Assembly (NCBI RefSeq): GCF_000966285.1
Contig: NZ_KQ031391.1
Coordinates: 1,698,640-1,762,639, forward strand
Length of the DNA: 64,000 bases
Reading direction: 5' to 3'
Source of the DNA: Pseudofrankia sp. DC12
GTDB taxonomy: Bacteria; Actinomycetota; Actinomycetes; Frankiales; Frankiaceae
Of the stretch, positions 37,831-46,585 are shown piece after piece. The notes beneath the pieces are model-generated. The model had not been told where the DNA came from. It saw only the letters and a list, made by a program, of their open reading frames with translations, and did not search any database. Numbering within the stretch: the stretch's first letter is position 1; each line of letters opens with the position of its first letter. Made by a program: the position numbers and the translations under genes.

Positions 37831-39105
37831 CTAATCGAGGAACTCACGCAGGCGGCCGGCTACGGCGGGCTTGCGAAGTTCGCGCAGGGTGTCGCGCTCG
37901 ATCTGGCGGATGCGCTCGCGGGTCAGGCCGAGGCGGTTGCCCACCTCTGCCAGGGTGTGCTGCTTGCCGTCGGCGAGGCCGAACCGCAGGCGCATCACCT
38001 CCCGCTCGCGCGGGGACAGGTTGCCGAGCACGTGGTCGATCTCGTCCTGCATGGCGCCGTACGAGGCGGCGTCCGCGGGCGAGGTCGCGTCCGAGTCCTC
38101 AATGAAGTCGCCGAGCACGGAGTCGCCATCGTCACCGACGGTGGTCTCCAGGCTGACCGTGTCCTGCGCGTACCGGCGCAGCTCCACGACCTGCTCGAGC
38201 GGCATGTCGAGCTCGAGCGCGAGCTCCTCGTCGGTCGGCTCGCGGCCGAGCGTCGAGACGAGCTGGCGCTGCAGTCGAGTGATCTTGTTGATCTGCTCGA
38301 CCACGTGGACGGGGATCCGGATCGTCCGGGCCTGGTCGGCCAGCGCGCGGCCGATGGCCTGGCGAATCCACCAGGTGGCGTAGGTCGAGAACTTGTATCC
38401 CTTGGCGTAGTCGAATTTCTCGACCGCGCGGATGAGACCGAGGTTCCCCTCCTGCACCAGGTCCAACAGCGTCATGCCACGGCCGCTGTACTTCTTGGCG
38501 ACCGAGACGACCAGACGCAGGTTGGCCGAGACCAGCTGCTGCTTGGCGGCCTCGCCGTCGCGGACCAGCAGTTTCAGGTCACGGTGCAGGTCGGGCTCGA
38601 GGTCGCCTGCCGTGTTGAGCTTGTGCTCGGCGAAGAGGCCGGCCTCGACCCGCTTGGAAAGCTCGACCTCCTGGGCGGCGTTGAGCAGCGGGACCCGGCC
38701 GATCTCGCGCAGGTACATGCGCACGAGGTCGGCGGTGCCAGCGTGCTCAGCCGTCACGCGGCCGGGCTCGGACGGGGCAGCGGATCGCTCCGCGCCGTCC
38801 TCCTCCTCGACCACTTCGACGCCGGCCGCGACGAGCCTGGCGACCAGCGCGGGCAGCAGCTCGGTGCCGACGTCGGCGGTCTCGAGGGCCTCGCGCAGCT
38901 CGGACCGGCTGACCTCGCCGGACTCGCGACCGCGGGCGATCAGCTCCGCGACAGTGCTGACGTCGAGTTCGTCAATGTCCTCGGCGACTGCCGTCAGGGT
39001 ACGGGCGGAAGAGGTACGGGCAGCGGAAGTCGACCGACGCGGGCGCCGCGCGCTGGTACGCGCGCGCGGGGCGTCGTCGTGAAGTTCCAGAGCAGACAGC
39101 GTCAT
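37831..39105 (-). CDS. RNA polymerase sigma-70 factor, primary-like (group 1/2)
   Basis: Sigma factor of 424 residues. After a basic, disordered N terminus (1-60) and an acidic region 1.1-like part, it has region 1.2 ([20 protein letters not shown]), region 2 with the core-binding and -10 recognition helix [20 protein letters not shown], region 3 ([15 protein letters not shown]), and region 4 with [19 protein letters not shown] and the helix-turn-helix TRERIRQIE. It resembles SigB of mycobacteria or HrdA/HrdD of Streptomyces as much as HrdB, so I do not say whether it is the essential factor. The ATG at 39105 is preferred; an in-frame start at 39198 adds 31 residues. Confidence 0.93.
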   Translation of the reverse strand: MTLSALELHDDAPRARTSARRPRRSTSAARTSSARTLTAVAEDIDELDVSTVAELIARGRESGEVSRSELREALETADVGTELLPALVARLVAAGVEVVEEEDGAERSAAPSEPGRVTAEHAGTADLVRMYLREIGRVPLLNAAQEVELSKRVEAGLFAEHKLNTAGDLEPDLHRDLKLLVRDGEAAKQQLVSANLRLVVSVAKKYSGRGMTLLDLVQEGNLGLIRAVEKFDYAKGYKFSTYATWWIRQAIGRALADQARTIRIPVHVVEQINKITRLQRQLVSTLGREPTDEELALELDMPLEQVVELRRYAQDTVSLETTVGDDGDSVLGDFIEDSDATSPADAASYGAMQDEIDHVLGNLSPREREVMRLRFGLADGKQHTLAEVGNRLGLTRERIRQIERDTLRELRKPAVAGRLREFLD

Positions 39106-39554
39106 CAGTGATAGATCCGAAGGTCGGTGCGAGTGGGTCGTCGTCCTTGCACGTGGAGGTAACGTCTGACGACGCGAACCGATTCCCCGCGCAGGCACAG
39201 CCGGACGGCAGCGAACGCCGGGCCTACGCCGCAGTGTAGACCCTCGACCTCGGGACGCTGTACTCGCTTGTCGCGAAGACTACCCCGCCGATCGGCCGTT
39301 GTGGCTGAAACGACGAACTATCTAGGCAGTTCTTCCCTACAGCACACGCCCCTCGGACGCTTTTCACAACGTCTCGCGGTTGGAACGGCACCCTCTGCAC
39401 AGAAACACACGTCACGTGTAGACGGTTGCCGTCCCACCTTCGAGCGTCACACGTCCAGCATCAGACGGAGTACCCTGCGCGCGGCGTGTAACGACACCAC
39501 ATTTGTGATCCACCCCACACGGGGTCGCCGGCCGCTCGGGCGCGCCGCGGCCGT
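39106..39554. other. intergenic region upstream of sigma-factor gene
   Basis: About 450 bp upstream of the sigma gene and downstream of the glycoside hydrolase gene. It contains a palindrome, ACACGT-C-ACGTGT at 39407-39419, and AT-richer segments at 39300-39330 that may be promoters. No gene seen. Confidence 0.45.
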
Positions 39555-41075
39555 CTAGCCGGCGTCCCCAGCAGCATGGCCGTCGCCGCCGAGGATCCCG
39601 CTGCCGGCGGACCGCCCCACCACGGCGTCGTCGCCGGCCCGCCGGGCGTCCGGCACCCCGGCGACACCTGGCCGCCCACTCGCCATCCGCGCCGCCTCGG
39701 CCTGGATCTCGGGCAGGTCCTCGCGGGCCAACAGGTCGAGCAGCAGCGCCGCGGTCCACGAGAAGCTGTTGCTGCCGGCGCCCGAGCCGTCCAGCGGCGA
39801 GTAATACTCGAACATCTCCCCCGAGTTGACGATCAGGTTCAGCACGTTCGCGCGCAGCTCGCGGGCCGCGTCGTGTCGGCCGTACCGCTCCAGCCCGTCG
39901 GCGAGCAGCCAGTTGATGTTGATCCAGACCGGGCCCTGCCAGTAGCAGCGGGGCTCGAAGACCGGGTCGTCGGCGGGCACGCTCGCGACGCCGTAGCGGG
40001 GCCAGTACCGTGGCGAGGTCATCGCCTTGACCAGCGCGTCGACCCGCTCCTCAGGCACGACGCCCGCGTACAGCGGCAGGAAACCGCCGACGGTCTCGTG
40101 GCGCAGCAGCTCACCGGTACGGAAGTCGCAGCTGTAGTAGGTCGAGGACGACCAGAGCCGCTCCATCGCCTCGCGGCAGCGGCGCATCTGGCGGGTCAGC
40201 CGCTTGGAAAGCGTCACGCCCGCCTCGGCCGCGATCTCGACCAGGTGGTCGTCGGCCCGGACGAGGATCGCGTTGAACGCGACGTCCTGCACCAGCGGCA
40301 CGTCCGTCTCCCGGATGTTCCGGAAGGCATACCCGCTGCGGCGCAGTTCCCGGACCACCCGGTAGAGGGTGAACAGCTCGGCCGAGGTGAGGCGCTCCTC
40401 CGCCGGGACCTCCTTGGAGTCCCGGCGCATCGCGTCCAGTGCCTCGGCCGCGCCCAGCCGCTTGAGCACGTTCACCCGGCGCGGGGTGATCGGGAGCGTG
40501 GCCTCCATCCAGGGCGGGGTGTTGTCCATCCCCGACTCCCAGGAGTGCACCAGCGTGACCAGGCCGTCGTCGTCCGGGTCACGCTCGAAGTGCAGGAACT
40601 CGTGGAAGCGGATCAGGCCAGGCAGCAGGGCGCGGTAGAAGTCCGCGCGGGCCTTCGGGTCGAGCATCTCGCCCACCCGCAGGGCGGCCTCCGCGATCAT
40701 CGGCGGCTGGGTGATCCCGGTGCTCAGCGCGCCCGAGGCCGTCGTGGTGACCCGGTCGATCCGCCACCGCTGCGGGCCGGCGTGGTAGAAGTCGTCGACC
40801 TCGGCGAAGATCACGTGCGGGATCATGCCGTTCGGCCACTGGCCGCGCAGCAGCGAGAGCACCTCGGCCGCGGCCCGGGCCGGGTCGACGTGGCGCAGCC
40901 CGATCGCGATGAAACACGAGTCCCACAGCCACTGGTGTGGATACAGAGTCGGGGACGGCCGGGTGACGTCGCCCAGGTCGTTGCCGCGCAGTACTTCGAC
41001 GGCTGTCGCGCGCAAAGACTGCAGGTCAGGGGGCAACGTGGGGGCTGAGGAACCAGCGGACCTCGGAGCGGGCAT
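39555..41075 (-). CDS. GH63-like glycoside hydrolase (mannosyl/glucosylglycerate hydrolase type)
   Basis: Cytoplasmic (alpha/alpha)6-barrel hydrolase of 506 residues with no signal peptide. Signature stretches are LYPHQWLWDSCFIAIGL, HSWESGMDNTPPWMEA, CYWQGPVWININWLL and GEMFEYYSPLDGSGAGSNSFSW, as in MGH/GgH enzymes that hydrolyse mannosylglycerate or glucosylglycerate. In mycobacteria GgH recycles glucosylglycerate after nitrogen stress; whether this copy has that substrate is inference. The last 35 residues are low in complexity. An ATG at 41075 is used. Confidence 0.87.
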   Translation of the reverse strand: MPAPRSAGSSAPTLPPDLQSLRATAVEVLRGNDLGDVTRPSPTLYPHQWLWDSCFIAIGLRHVDPARAAAEVLSLLRGQWPNGMIPHVIFAEVDDFYHAGPQRWRIDRVTTTASGALSTGITQPPMIAEAALRVGEMLDPKARADFYRALLPGLIRFHEFLHFERDPDDDGLVTLVHSWESGMDNTPPWMEATLPITPRRVNVLKRLGAAEALDAMRRDSKEVPAEERLTSAELFTLYRVVRELRRSGYAFRNIRETDVPLVQDVAFNAILVRADDHLVEIAAEAGVTLSKRLTRQMRRCREAMERLWSSSTYYSCDFRTGELLRHETVGGFLPLYAGVVPEERVDALVKAMTSPRYWPRYGVASVPADDPVFEPRCYWQGPVWININWLLADGLERYGRHDAARELRANVLNLIVNSGEMFEYYSPLDGSGAGSNSFSWTAALLLDLLAREDLPEIQAEAARMASGRPGVAGVPDARRAGDDAVVGRSAGSGILGGDGHAAGDAG

Positions 41076-41487
41076 CGTGCGAGGGTATCCAGCTACTGTT
41101 GCGTCGGAGCCGGCAACCCGTTACAAGCAGCCCCGGTCACGGCGTTTCTTGGCCTTCGCAGACCATTGGGCCGTCTACCAGGCACGATCGTGAAAATGGC
41201 GCATTTCCGCCGGAGATGGGCGGCCGGCCGCAGGGTCCACGAGCCGCCCGCAGGGACGCCGGAAGACCCACGGAAGGGCCGCCGGCGACCGAAGTTTTTC
41301 CCGGCCCCCGCGCCGCCGCGGCCGGGACAGGAGACCGTCGCGCCGACCATCCCGCGGCAAGCCCTGGTAACCACAACGTCACGCGACGAGATCACTCGCC
41401 GCGCGGCCGCGATCCCGCCGGCCCGGCCAGGGCCGAGCGCGCCGCCGGCCCCGGGCACCCGTGCCCCGGGCCCGGCCGGCCGCCTGC
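41076..41487. other. intergenic region upstream of GH63-like gene
   Basis: About 410 bp between the glycoside hydrolase start and the end of the SRPBCC operon. It includes the operon terminator at 41447-41472 and presumably the hydrolase promoter. No gene is supported. Confidence 0.5.
41447..41472 (-). terminator. terminator of SRPBCC-ArsR-SRPBCC operon
   Basis: Arms 41447-41458 and 41461-41472 pair over 12 bases with one C-C mismatch and a two-base gap, 16 bp beyond the stop of the last gene of the operon. Confidence 0.65.
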
Positions 41488-41931
41488 TCAGTGCCAGTCG
41501 CTGATCTGCACGTCTCGCGGCGCGGGCGCGCCCGCGCCCGTCTCCACCAGCGACTTCAGGCTCATCAGGAACGAGCCCCACTTGGTGCTGCAGTGGTGCA
41601 TGAACTCCCCCGGCTCGCGCCAGCCCGCGTGGCTGAACAGCACGATCGTGTAGTCGCCGTTCTGCCGCAGGTCCCAGCCGACCGTCGTCCCGACCCACTC
41701 CTCGGGGCCGTCGACCACTCGCCAGGCCACCCGCTCGGCCGGCCGCAGCTCAACGACCTCCATGTCGAAACCACCGACCGGGAACCGGAACGCCAGCACC
41801 CCGCCGAGGTCGCCGCTTCCCTTCGTGTCCTCGGTCCACCAGCCGGCGAGGCCCTCGACCGTCGTCAGCGCGTCGTACACCTTCTCCGGCGTCGGGGTGT
41901 TCGTTCCGACCCTGTGCAGGATGTCCACCAT
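41488..41931 (-). CDS. SRPBCC (AHSA1-like) ligand-binding protein, second copy
   Basis: Product of 147 residues with the START/Bet v1-like helix-grip fold: MVDILHRVGTNTPTPEKVYDAL at the start, WWTEDTKGSGDLGGVLAFRF, GTTVGWDLRQNGDYTIVLFSH, and the C-terminal helix SFLMSLKSLVETG. Such proteins bind hydrophobic ligands or act as Hsp90 co-chaperone relatives. The ATG at 41931 has GAGGAG upstream. It is third in an operon after an SRPBCC paralogue and an ArsR-type regulator. Ligand unknown. Confidence 0.87.
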   Translation of the reverse strand: MVDILHRVGTNTPTPEKVYDALTTVEGLAGWWTEDTKGSGDLGGVLAFRFPVGGFDMEVVELRPAERVAWRVVDGPEEWVGTTVGWDLRQNGDYTIVLFSHAGWREPGEFMHHCSTKWGSFLMSLKSLVETGAGAPAPRDVQISDWH

Positions 41932-41943
41932 CTCGGCTCTCCT

Positions 41944-41970
41944 CAGTCCTGTCAGTCCTGTCAGTCCTGT
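41944..41970. repeat. three 9-bp tandem repeats
   Basis: CAGTCCTGT is repeated three times exactly, across the ArsR stop codon (41961-41963) and the gap to the next gene. Probably slippage-generated; it may vary in number and shift the C terminus of the regulator. Confidence 0.85.
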
Positions 41971-42323
41971 TGCCTGTCGGCCTGGGCACGCTGGATCGAC
42001 TCGGCGATCCCCTTGATCCGCCGCAGCCGGGCGTCCCACGCCGACCCGACCGCGGTCAGCTGCGCCACGGCGCGCGCGAGCTGGGCGTCGTCCACCCGGT
42101 ATCTCTTCTCGCGGCCGGCCGGCGCCGCCTGGACCAGGCCGACCCGGTCCAGAACGCCGAGGTGCTTGGCCACCGCCTGGCGGGTGACCGGAAGCTGCCG
42201 GCTCAGCGAGGTCGCGGTGCCGGTGCCGTCGATGAGCAGCAGGTCGAGCAGGCGGCGGCGGGTCGGGTCCCCGATCGCGGACCAGAGGTCGTCGTCGACC
42301 TTCTCGGCGACCGCGCTGCTCAC
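41961..42323 (-). CDS. ArsR-family transcriptional regulator
   Basis: Winged helix-turn-helix repressor of 120 residues: DDLWSAIGDPTRRRLLDLLL, then TATSLSRQLPVTRQAVAKHL as recognition helix, and a wing GREKRYRVDD. It lacks the CxC metal-binding motif of ArsR/SmtB sensors, so it is probably not a metal sensor. The GTG at 42323 overlaps the stop of the upstream SRPBCC gene by four bases, so they are translationally coupled. It probably binds the two palindromes upstream of the operon. Confidence 0.88.
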   Translation of the reverse strand: MSSAVAEKVDDDLWSAIGDPTRRRLLDLLLIDGTGTATSLSRQLPVTRQAVAKHLGVLDRVGLVQAAPAGREKRYRVDDAQLARAVAQLTAVGSAWDARLRRIKGIAESIQRAQADRQQD

Positions 42324-42781
42324 GGCCGCACCCCGAGCTTCGCGACGTACGGCCCCAGGCGCGCCAGGTAGAAGTCCCAGCCGGAGACGTGGTCGTTGTA
42401 CTGCTGCTCCAGGACCGCGGCCTCCCAGCCCAGCTCGCGGAAGCCGGTCTCGGTCATCTTCAGCAGCGTGCCGGCGCCCGAGGGGACCAGCTCGAAGGTG
42501 ACCAGCAGCGAGTTGCCCGCCGCCGCGGCCTGGTCGGCCGGGTGCGTCCAGCGGAACGCGAAGGTCCGCGGCTTCCACGCCTCGACGACCGTGAAGGCCA
42601 TCACGGTCCCGCCCGCGTCGCGGTCCCCGAAGACGAGTTCCCCCGTGGATCCGAGGGTCGGCTCGTACCGGGCGTCGTCCGGCCACCACTCCTTGACGTG
42701 GTCGGGACTGCTCACCACCTCGAAGACGACCTCGGGCGACGCGTCAATGTAGATCTCGCGCTCGATGGTGCCGAGCTCCAT
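42320..42781 (-). CDS. SRPBCC (AHSA1-like) ligand-binding protein, first copy
   Basis: Product of 153 residues, MELGTIEREIYIDASPEVVF at the start, with VVSSPDHVKEWWPDDARYEP and the C-terminal VLEQQYNDHVSGWDFYLARL, an AHSA1-type SRPBCC protein. The ATG at 42781 has GGGAGG seven bases upstream; an in-frame start at 42841 would run through both palindromes and is unlikely. First gene of the operon. Confidence 0.87.
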   Translation of the reverse strand: MELGTIEREIYIDASPEVVFEVVSSPDHVKEWWPDDARYEPTLGSTGELVFGDRDAGGTVMAFTVVEAWKPRTFAFRWTHPADQAAAAGNSLLVTFELVPSGAGTLLKMTETGFRELGWEAAVLEQQYNDHVSGWDFYLARLGPYVAKLGVRP

Positions 42782-42792
42782 GGCAGCCTCCC

Positions 42793-42807
42793 GCAACATT
42801 TGGTTGC
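42793..42807. promoter_or_regulatory. operator palindrome 1
   Basis: GCAACATTTGGTTGC, a near-perfect inverted repeat (GCAACM-N3-GGTTGC) 12 bp upstream of the first SRPBCC start. A second copy lies 45 bp away. Probable binding site of the ArsR protein of this operon. Confidence 0.65.
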
Positions 42808-42837
42808 CCTTGAGGTTAGCCGCGGAACCGGCGTTAC

Positions 42838-42852
42838 GCAACCATCGGTTGC
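42838..42852. promoter_or_regulatory. operator palindrome 2
   Basis: GCAACCATCGGTTGC, a perfect GCAACC-N3-GGTTGC inverted repeat, 45 bp centre to centre from the first copy and just after the 3' end of the vWA gene. The promoter of the SRPBCC operon should lie between or across the two. Confidence 0.68.
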
Positions 42853-42856
42853 TTCT

Positions 42857-44086
42857 TCAGTGCGTGGCTTCGATGACCACCGTGCGAGCCCACCCAGGCG
42901 GGTTCGGCCCGGTGGTGCCCAGACCGGGTTCGCGCAGCAGGCCGATGACGACCCGGACGCCGGGCGGAGGCTGCTCGGGCCAAGGGGTGTAGCCGTCGGT
43001 GAGCACGATGATCGTCGACGGGCGCGGGCGCAGCCTGGCGGCCGCGGCGATACCCGCGCCCATGTCCGTGCCGCCTCCGCCGGCCAGGCGGACCTGACCG
43101 GCCTGGCTGACTCGCCGCAGCGTGGGCACGGTGGTGTCGACCGCGAGCACCCGGACCCCGCCGCCGCGCAGCCCGGCCCGGCTCAGAATGCCGTCGATCT
43201 CGGCGAGCGCCTGGGCGAGCAGGCCTTCGTGCATGGAACCCGAGGTGTCGCAGACGATGGCCACCTCGGGGACCGGCCGGCGCATCGTGGGCAGCACGAC
43301 GCCGGGCGCGGCGCGCGCCCGCCGGGACGGGTGGCGGTAGCTGTAGTCGACCGCACCGGCCGCGACGCTGATCGCGGCGCGGATCTCGGCCGCGAGCACC
43401 CGCCGCCAGTCGACCCGTGACGGCAGCATCGCCTCGGCCCACCGCAGCCAGCCGCCGGCGACCGTGCCCGGGTCGGTCGCGTACTGGCGGTGGATGTCCG
43501 CGGCGACGCCGAGCCGCAACAGGTCGCCCTGCGCACGTGAGAGCCCGCCGGGCGGCCCGTCCGCCGTGTGGTCCCCCGTTTCGATGCCACCGCCGCGCTC
43601 TGCGGGCCGGGCATCGGCACCGGCCCCGCAGTCCCAGTGCCGGGGCCCGGGCACGGCCACCCGGTAGTAGGCCTCCGTGAGCTGTCCGGCCGGGGCGTCA
43701 AGGTCTCCCGGCAGGTCGGGGGCCGCGCGCGGCCGGCAGCCGTCGACCTCAAGGTCGTCGTTGATCTCCGCGTCGGCGGACCTGTTCCAGCGGGCGCGGC
43801 CCTCGTCTTCGGTGACGCCGTTCGCCTCGGCCCGGGCCGCGTGATCGCGGATCAGATGGCCGGTGAGATGGAGGAACAACCGGCCCAGCTCAGTCGGGTC
43901 GAAGCCGGCCAGGAGGTCGGGGTCGACGCAGAGCCGCCAGTTCCGGTCGACGGCGATCGTGCCGCTCGCGGGCGCGGCCACGACGGAGCAGGCGAACAGG
44001 GCGCGGGCCAGGTAGGGCTGGCGGGCGACCGCCCAGATCCGCGCGGCGGCGATCTTCGTCCGGTCCGGCCCGGTCAGCGCGCTCAT
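42857..44086 (-). CDS. DUF2201/vWA-domain protein, partner of MoxR ATPase
   Basis: Product of 409 residues. The N-terminal half is the putative metallopeptidase region of DUF2201, with LGRLFLHLTGHLIRDHAARA; the expected HExxH is HLTGH, so the catalytic Glu is absent. The C-terminal half is a von Willebrand A domain with MIDAS motif CDTSGSMH, a threonine in GGGGTDMG and an aspartate in VLTDGYTPWP. Such proteins pair with MoxR AAA+ ATPases in metal-dependent chaperone-like or conflict systems. The ATG at 44086 is chosen; the frame extends to 44332 through an 18-bp repeat array and could add a hexapeptide-repeat N terminus. Confidence 0.85.
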   Translation of the reverse strand: MSALTGPDRTKIAAARIWAVARQPYLARALFACSVVAAPASGTIAVDRNWRLCVDPDLLAGFDPTELGRLFLHLTGHLIRDHAARAEANGVTEDEGRARWNRSADAEINDDLEVDGCRPRAAPDLPGDLDAPAGQLTEAYYRVAVPGPRHWDCGAGADARPAERGGGIETGDHTADGPPGGLSRAQGDLLRLGVAADIHRQYATDPGTVAGGWLRWAEAMLPSRVDWRRVLAAEIRAAISVAAGAVDYSYRHPSRRARAAPGVVLPTMRRPVPEVAIVCDTSGSMHEGLLAQALAEIDGILSRAGLRGGGVRVLAVDTTVPTLRRVSQAGQVRLAGGGGTDMGAGIAAAARLRPRPSTIIVLTDGYTPWPEQPPPGVRVVIGLLREPGLGTTGPNPPGWARTVVIEATH

Positions 44087-44109
44087 CGCCGCTGGTCCGC
44101 TCGGCTCAC

Positions 44110-44217
44110 CCCGACAAGCCGGCTCAGCCGGGCAAGCCAGCTCAGCCGAGGGCGCCGGCCCATCCGAGAAGGCCGGCTCATCCCGCGAGGCCGGCTCATC
44201 CGAGCAGGCCGGCCTCG
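44110..44217. repeat. six imperfect 18-bp tandem repeats
   Basis: Six consecutive 18-bp units, centred on GCCGGCTCAT, run from 44110 to 44217. They cover the last codons of the MoxR gene (stop 44196) and the gap before the vWA start. Because 18 is a multiple of three, the frame of the vWA gene stays open through them and would encode a degenerate SDEPAx hexapeptide. Confidence 0.8.
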
Positions 44218-45299
44218 CGCAGCAGTGGGGCGAACGTCGACACCTCGGGTGGGATCGGCGCGCCGGCCGGGCGGCAGCGGGCCAGGGTGCGGGCGGCGGC
44301 CGCCGCGACGTCGGGAGCCGCGTGGGCGGCACGCCCGAACGCCCGCCAGCCGCGCTCCCAGCGCCCCGAGCCCGGGTCCGCGGCGACCACGGCCGCGATC
44401 GACGAAAGCGCCGCGTAGGCCCGGTCGCCCCGTTCCGGCAGGACGAAGGAGTCCGGGTCTGCCAGCACGGACTCGGGGTCGGGTAGGTCCGCCTCGACGA
44501 GCCAGGTCAGGAACTCCGCCCCGGCGCCCGGGCCGACGCAGCCGCGCACCAGCAGCGAGACCATCCCGTCGCCGACGGCGGCGGCCCGCGCCGCGGCGAG
44601 CAGCCGAGCCGTCATCTCCCAGGTCCGCGGGCTCGGCCAGGCCCGCCCCGCGGTCAGGGCCTGCTCAGGCACGGCGATGGTCAGCTCGGGCCGTACGGTC
44701 AGGAACCCGGCCACCCAGCTGCGGGCCACCGGGACCTGGTCGGGCCAGTCGCCGGCCAGGGCGGGCGGCGTGACGGTCGGCCAGCCGCCGGCGAAGCCCT
44801 CGGCCACGGCGCGTGGGTCCAGCGGCCAGTCCAGATGGCAGAAGCGGTTGGCCAGCGGCGCGGAGAGATCCCAGCCGTCGGCGGCCTGCTCCGGCGGGTT
44901 GGCCGCGGCCACGACGGCGACCTCGTCGGGCAGGGTGAGATCGCCGACCGTTCGTTCCAGCACGACCCGAAGCAGCGCAGCCTGCACCGCCGGCGGCGCG
45001 GTGGAGATCTCGTCGAAGAACACCAGCCCGTGCCCGGCGCCGACCAGCCGGGTCGCCCACCGTGGCGGCGCGAACTCCACCCGGGCGGACCCGCCGAGGC
45101 CGGTCACGACCGGGAGCCCGGCGAAGTCGGAGGGCTCCCGGATGGAGGAGATCACCGTCTCGCACGGCCAGCCCGCCGCCTCGGCCATCGCCTGGATCGC
45201 CGAGGTCTTGCCGGTCCCGGGCGGTCCCCACAGCAGCACCGGGACCCGGGCCGCGACGGCAAGGCCAAGCGCCCCGGTTACCGAAGACTGTCCACCCAC
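44196..45299 (-). CDS. MoxR-like AAA+ ATPase
   Basis: Product of 367 residues: Walker A WGPPGTGKTSAIQAM, Walker B GLVFFDEIS, sensor 1 VVAAANPPEQA, and ANRFCHLDW with the arginine after sensor 1. MoxR-family ATPases act as chaperones that insert metal or remodel partners, usually with a vWA protein encoded next door, as here. The GTG at 45299 is chosen since homology starts at once (VTGALGLAVAARVPVLLWGPP); a frame to 45404 overlaps the divergent gene. The start is only 26 bp from the divergent start at 45326. Confidence 0.88.
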   Translation of the reverse strand: MGGQSSVTGALGLAVAARVPVLLWGPPGTGKTSAIQAMAEAAGWPCETVISSIREPSDFAGLPVVTGLGGSARVEFAPPRWATRLVGAGHGLVFFDEISTAPPAVQAALLRVVLERTVGDLTLPDEVAVVAAANPPEQAADGWDLSAPLANRFCHLDWPLDPRAVAEGFAGGWPTVTPPALAGDWPDQVPVARSWVAGFLTVRPELTIAVPEQALTAGRAWPSPRTWEMTARLLAAARAAAVGDGMVSLLVRGCVGPGAGAEFLTWLVEADLPDPESVLADPDSFVLPERGDRAYAALSSIAAVVAADPGSGRWERGWRAFGRAAHAAPDVAAAAARTLARCRPAGAPIPPEVSTFAPLLREAGLLG

Positions 45300-45325
45300 A
45301 TGCGCAGTGTGGCAGGCTCTCCGCG

Positions 45326-46585
45326 GTGGACGGATTTGACGGCGAACTCCACCTCCGCCTGCTTGGCGAGCGACTGCTGCTTTCCGGTGCGTCGCAGGAT
45401 CCACTCGGCGACCCGCTGACTGGGCAGGCGCGGGCCCTGGCGGCCGTGGGCGCCGTCGCCAGGCCGGTGGCGCAACGCGTCGTCGACGACTACGCCCGGG
45501 CCCGCGCGCTGCGCGGACAGGGCGGACCGGCCCAGTCCGGACCGCCGCCCTCGGCCGCGCCGCTCCCGGCTCGCCGGATCGCTCCGGGCCGCCGTGTGAT
45601 CAGGCAGCCTACCGGCGACCTGGAGATCCGTTACGCCATCCTGGGCCCGACCGAGACCCGTCTCGCCATTACCTTCCGGTCCAACGCGCGGGTCTCGCCC
45701 GACGTGGCCCGCCGCCCGGCGGGCATGCCGATCGGCATCACCACGGTGCCTTCGATCAGCGTGACCGACGACCGGGGCACGACGGTCACCTCGTCGGCGT
45801 TCTCCGGCGGCGGCACGGCCCTTCAGTGGCGCGGGTTCCTGACGCTGCGGCCCGCGCTGGCCCCGGACACCGGGTGGATCGAGCTGTATGGCGAACGAGT
45901 CGTGCTCGGGCCGGACGCGAGCGACCGAGCGGTCACGATCGACCACTTGGCCGAGGCCGACGCGGTCGAGCGCTACCTGGCCCAGTGCCTGGCCGTGGAC
46001 AGCGCGCAGCCGCGCCCCCGGGCGATGGCCCACGCACTCGGGGCGCTGCGGGCCGCCGGCCTCGTCGACGGCGCCGATCCCGCGATCGCCGCCATCGCCG
46101 CGGTCTACAACGCGCTCATCCCCCAGTCGGGGCCGTACCTCCTGCCGGCCACGCTAGCGGCCGGGCACTGGCGGTCGCTGCTCGCCCGGCGCGGCACCAC
46201 CGGCGGCCCGCGCCGGGCGCTGTTCGTCGGAGCGACCACGCCGGTGTTCGACGGGATCAGGGCCACCCTGCTGGACCTGACCTCGACCGATGACCGGTTC
46301 CAGTGCGACTTCGAGATCGCCGGCCCGATCGAGCTCGGCATGGCCGGCGACGCCAGCCTCGGCCGGACCGTCGTCACGTCCGGCGCGCTAGACGACCTCG
46401 GCAACTTCTACCTCGGTCAGCCGGGTACCTGGGGCTGGGGCGGCGGCGACGGCAGCACCTTCTCCGGCACACTCGACTTCTGGCCGGCACTCGATCCAGC
46501 AGCGACGCGGCTCGACCTCATCCTCACCACCGACCGGGCCCGCGTCACGATTGCCGTGCCCCTGACCTGGGACGCCGCCCCGTGA
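45326..46585 (+). CDS. unknown protein of the MoxR/vWA locus, beta-rich
   Basis: Unrecognised protein of 419 residues. It has a short N-terminal region, a central beta-rich part (about 95-200, from GDLEIRYAILGPTETRLAITF to WIELYGERVVL) resembling an Ig-like sandwich, a helical middle (DHLAEADAVERYLAQCL to LPATLAAGHWRSLL), and a second beta-rich part (about 300-419) ending LTTDRARVTIAVPLTWD. No signal peptide or membrane helix. Its stop overlaps the next gene by four bases. GTG at 45326 is my choice; the frame is open upstream to 45062 across the divergent gene. Function unknown; context links it to the MoxR/vWA pair. Confidence 0.75.
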   Translation: MDGFDGELHLRLLGERLLLSGASQDPLGDPLTGQARALAAVGAVARPVAQRVVDDYARARALRGQGGPAQSGPPPSAAPLPARRIAPGRRVIRQPTGDLEIRYAILGPTETRLAITFRSNARVSPDVARRPAGMPIGITTVPSISVTDDRGTTVTSSAFSGGGTALQWRGFLTLRPALAPDTGWIELYGERVVLGPDASDRAVTIDHLAEADAVERYLAQCLAVDSAQPRPRAMAHALGALRAAGLVDGADPAIAAIAAVYNALIPQSGPYLLPATLAAGHWRSLLARRGTTGGPRRALFVGATTPVFDGIRATLLDLTSTDDRFQCDFEIAGPIELGMAGDASLGRTVVTSGALDDLGNFYLGQPGTWGWGGGDGSTFSGTLDFWPALDPAATRLDLILTTDRARVTIAVPLTWDAAP

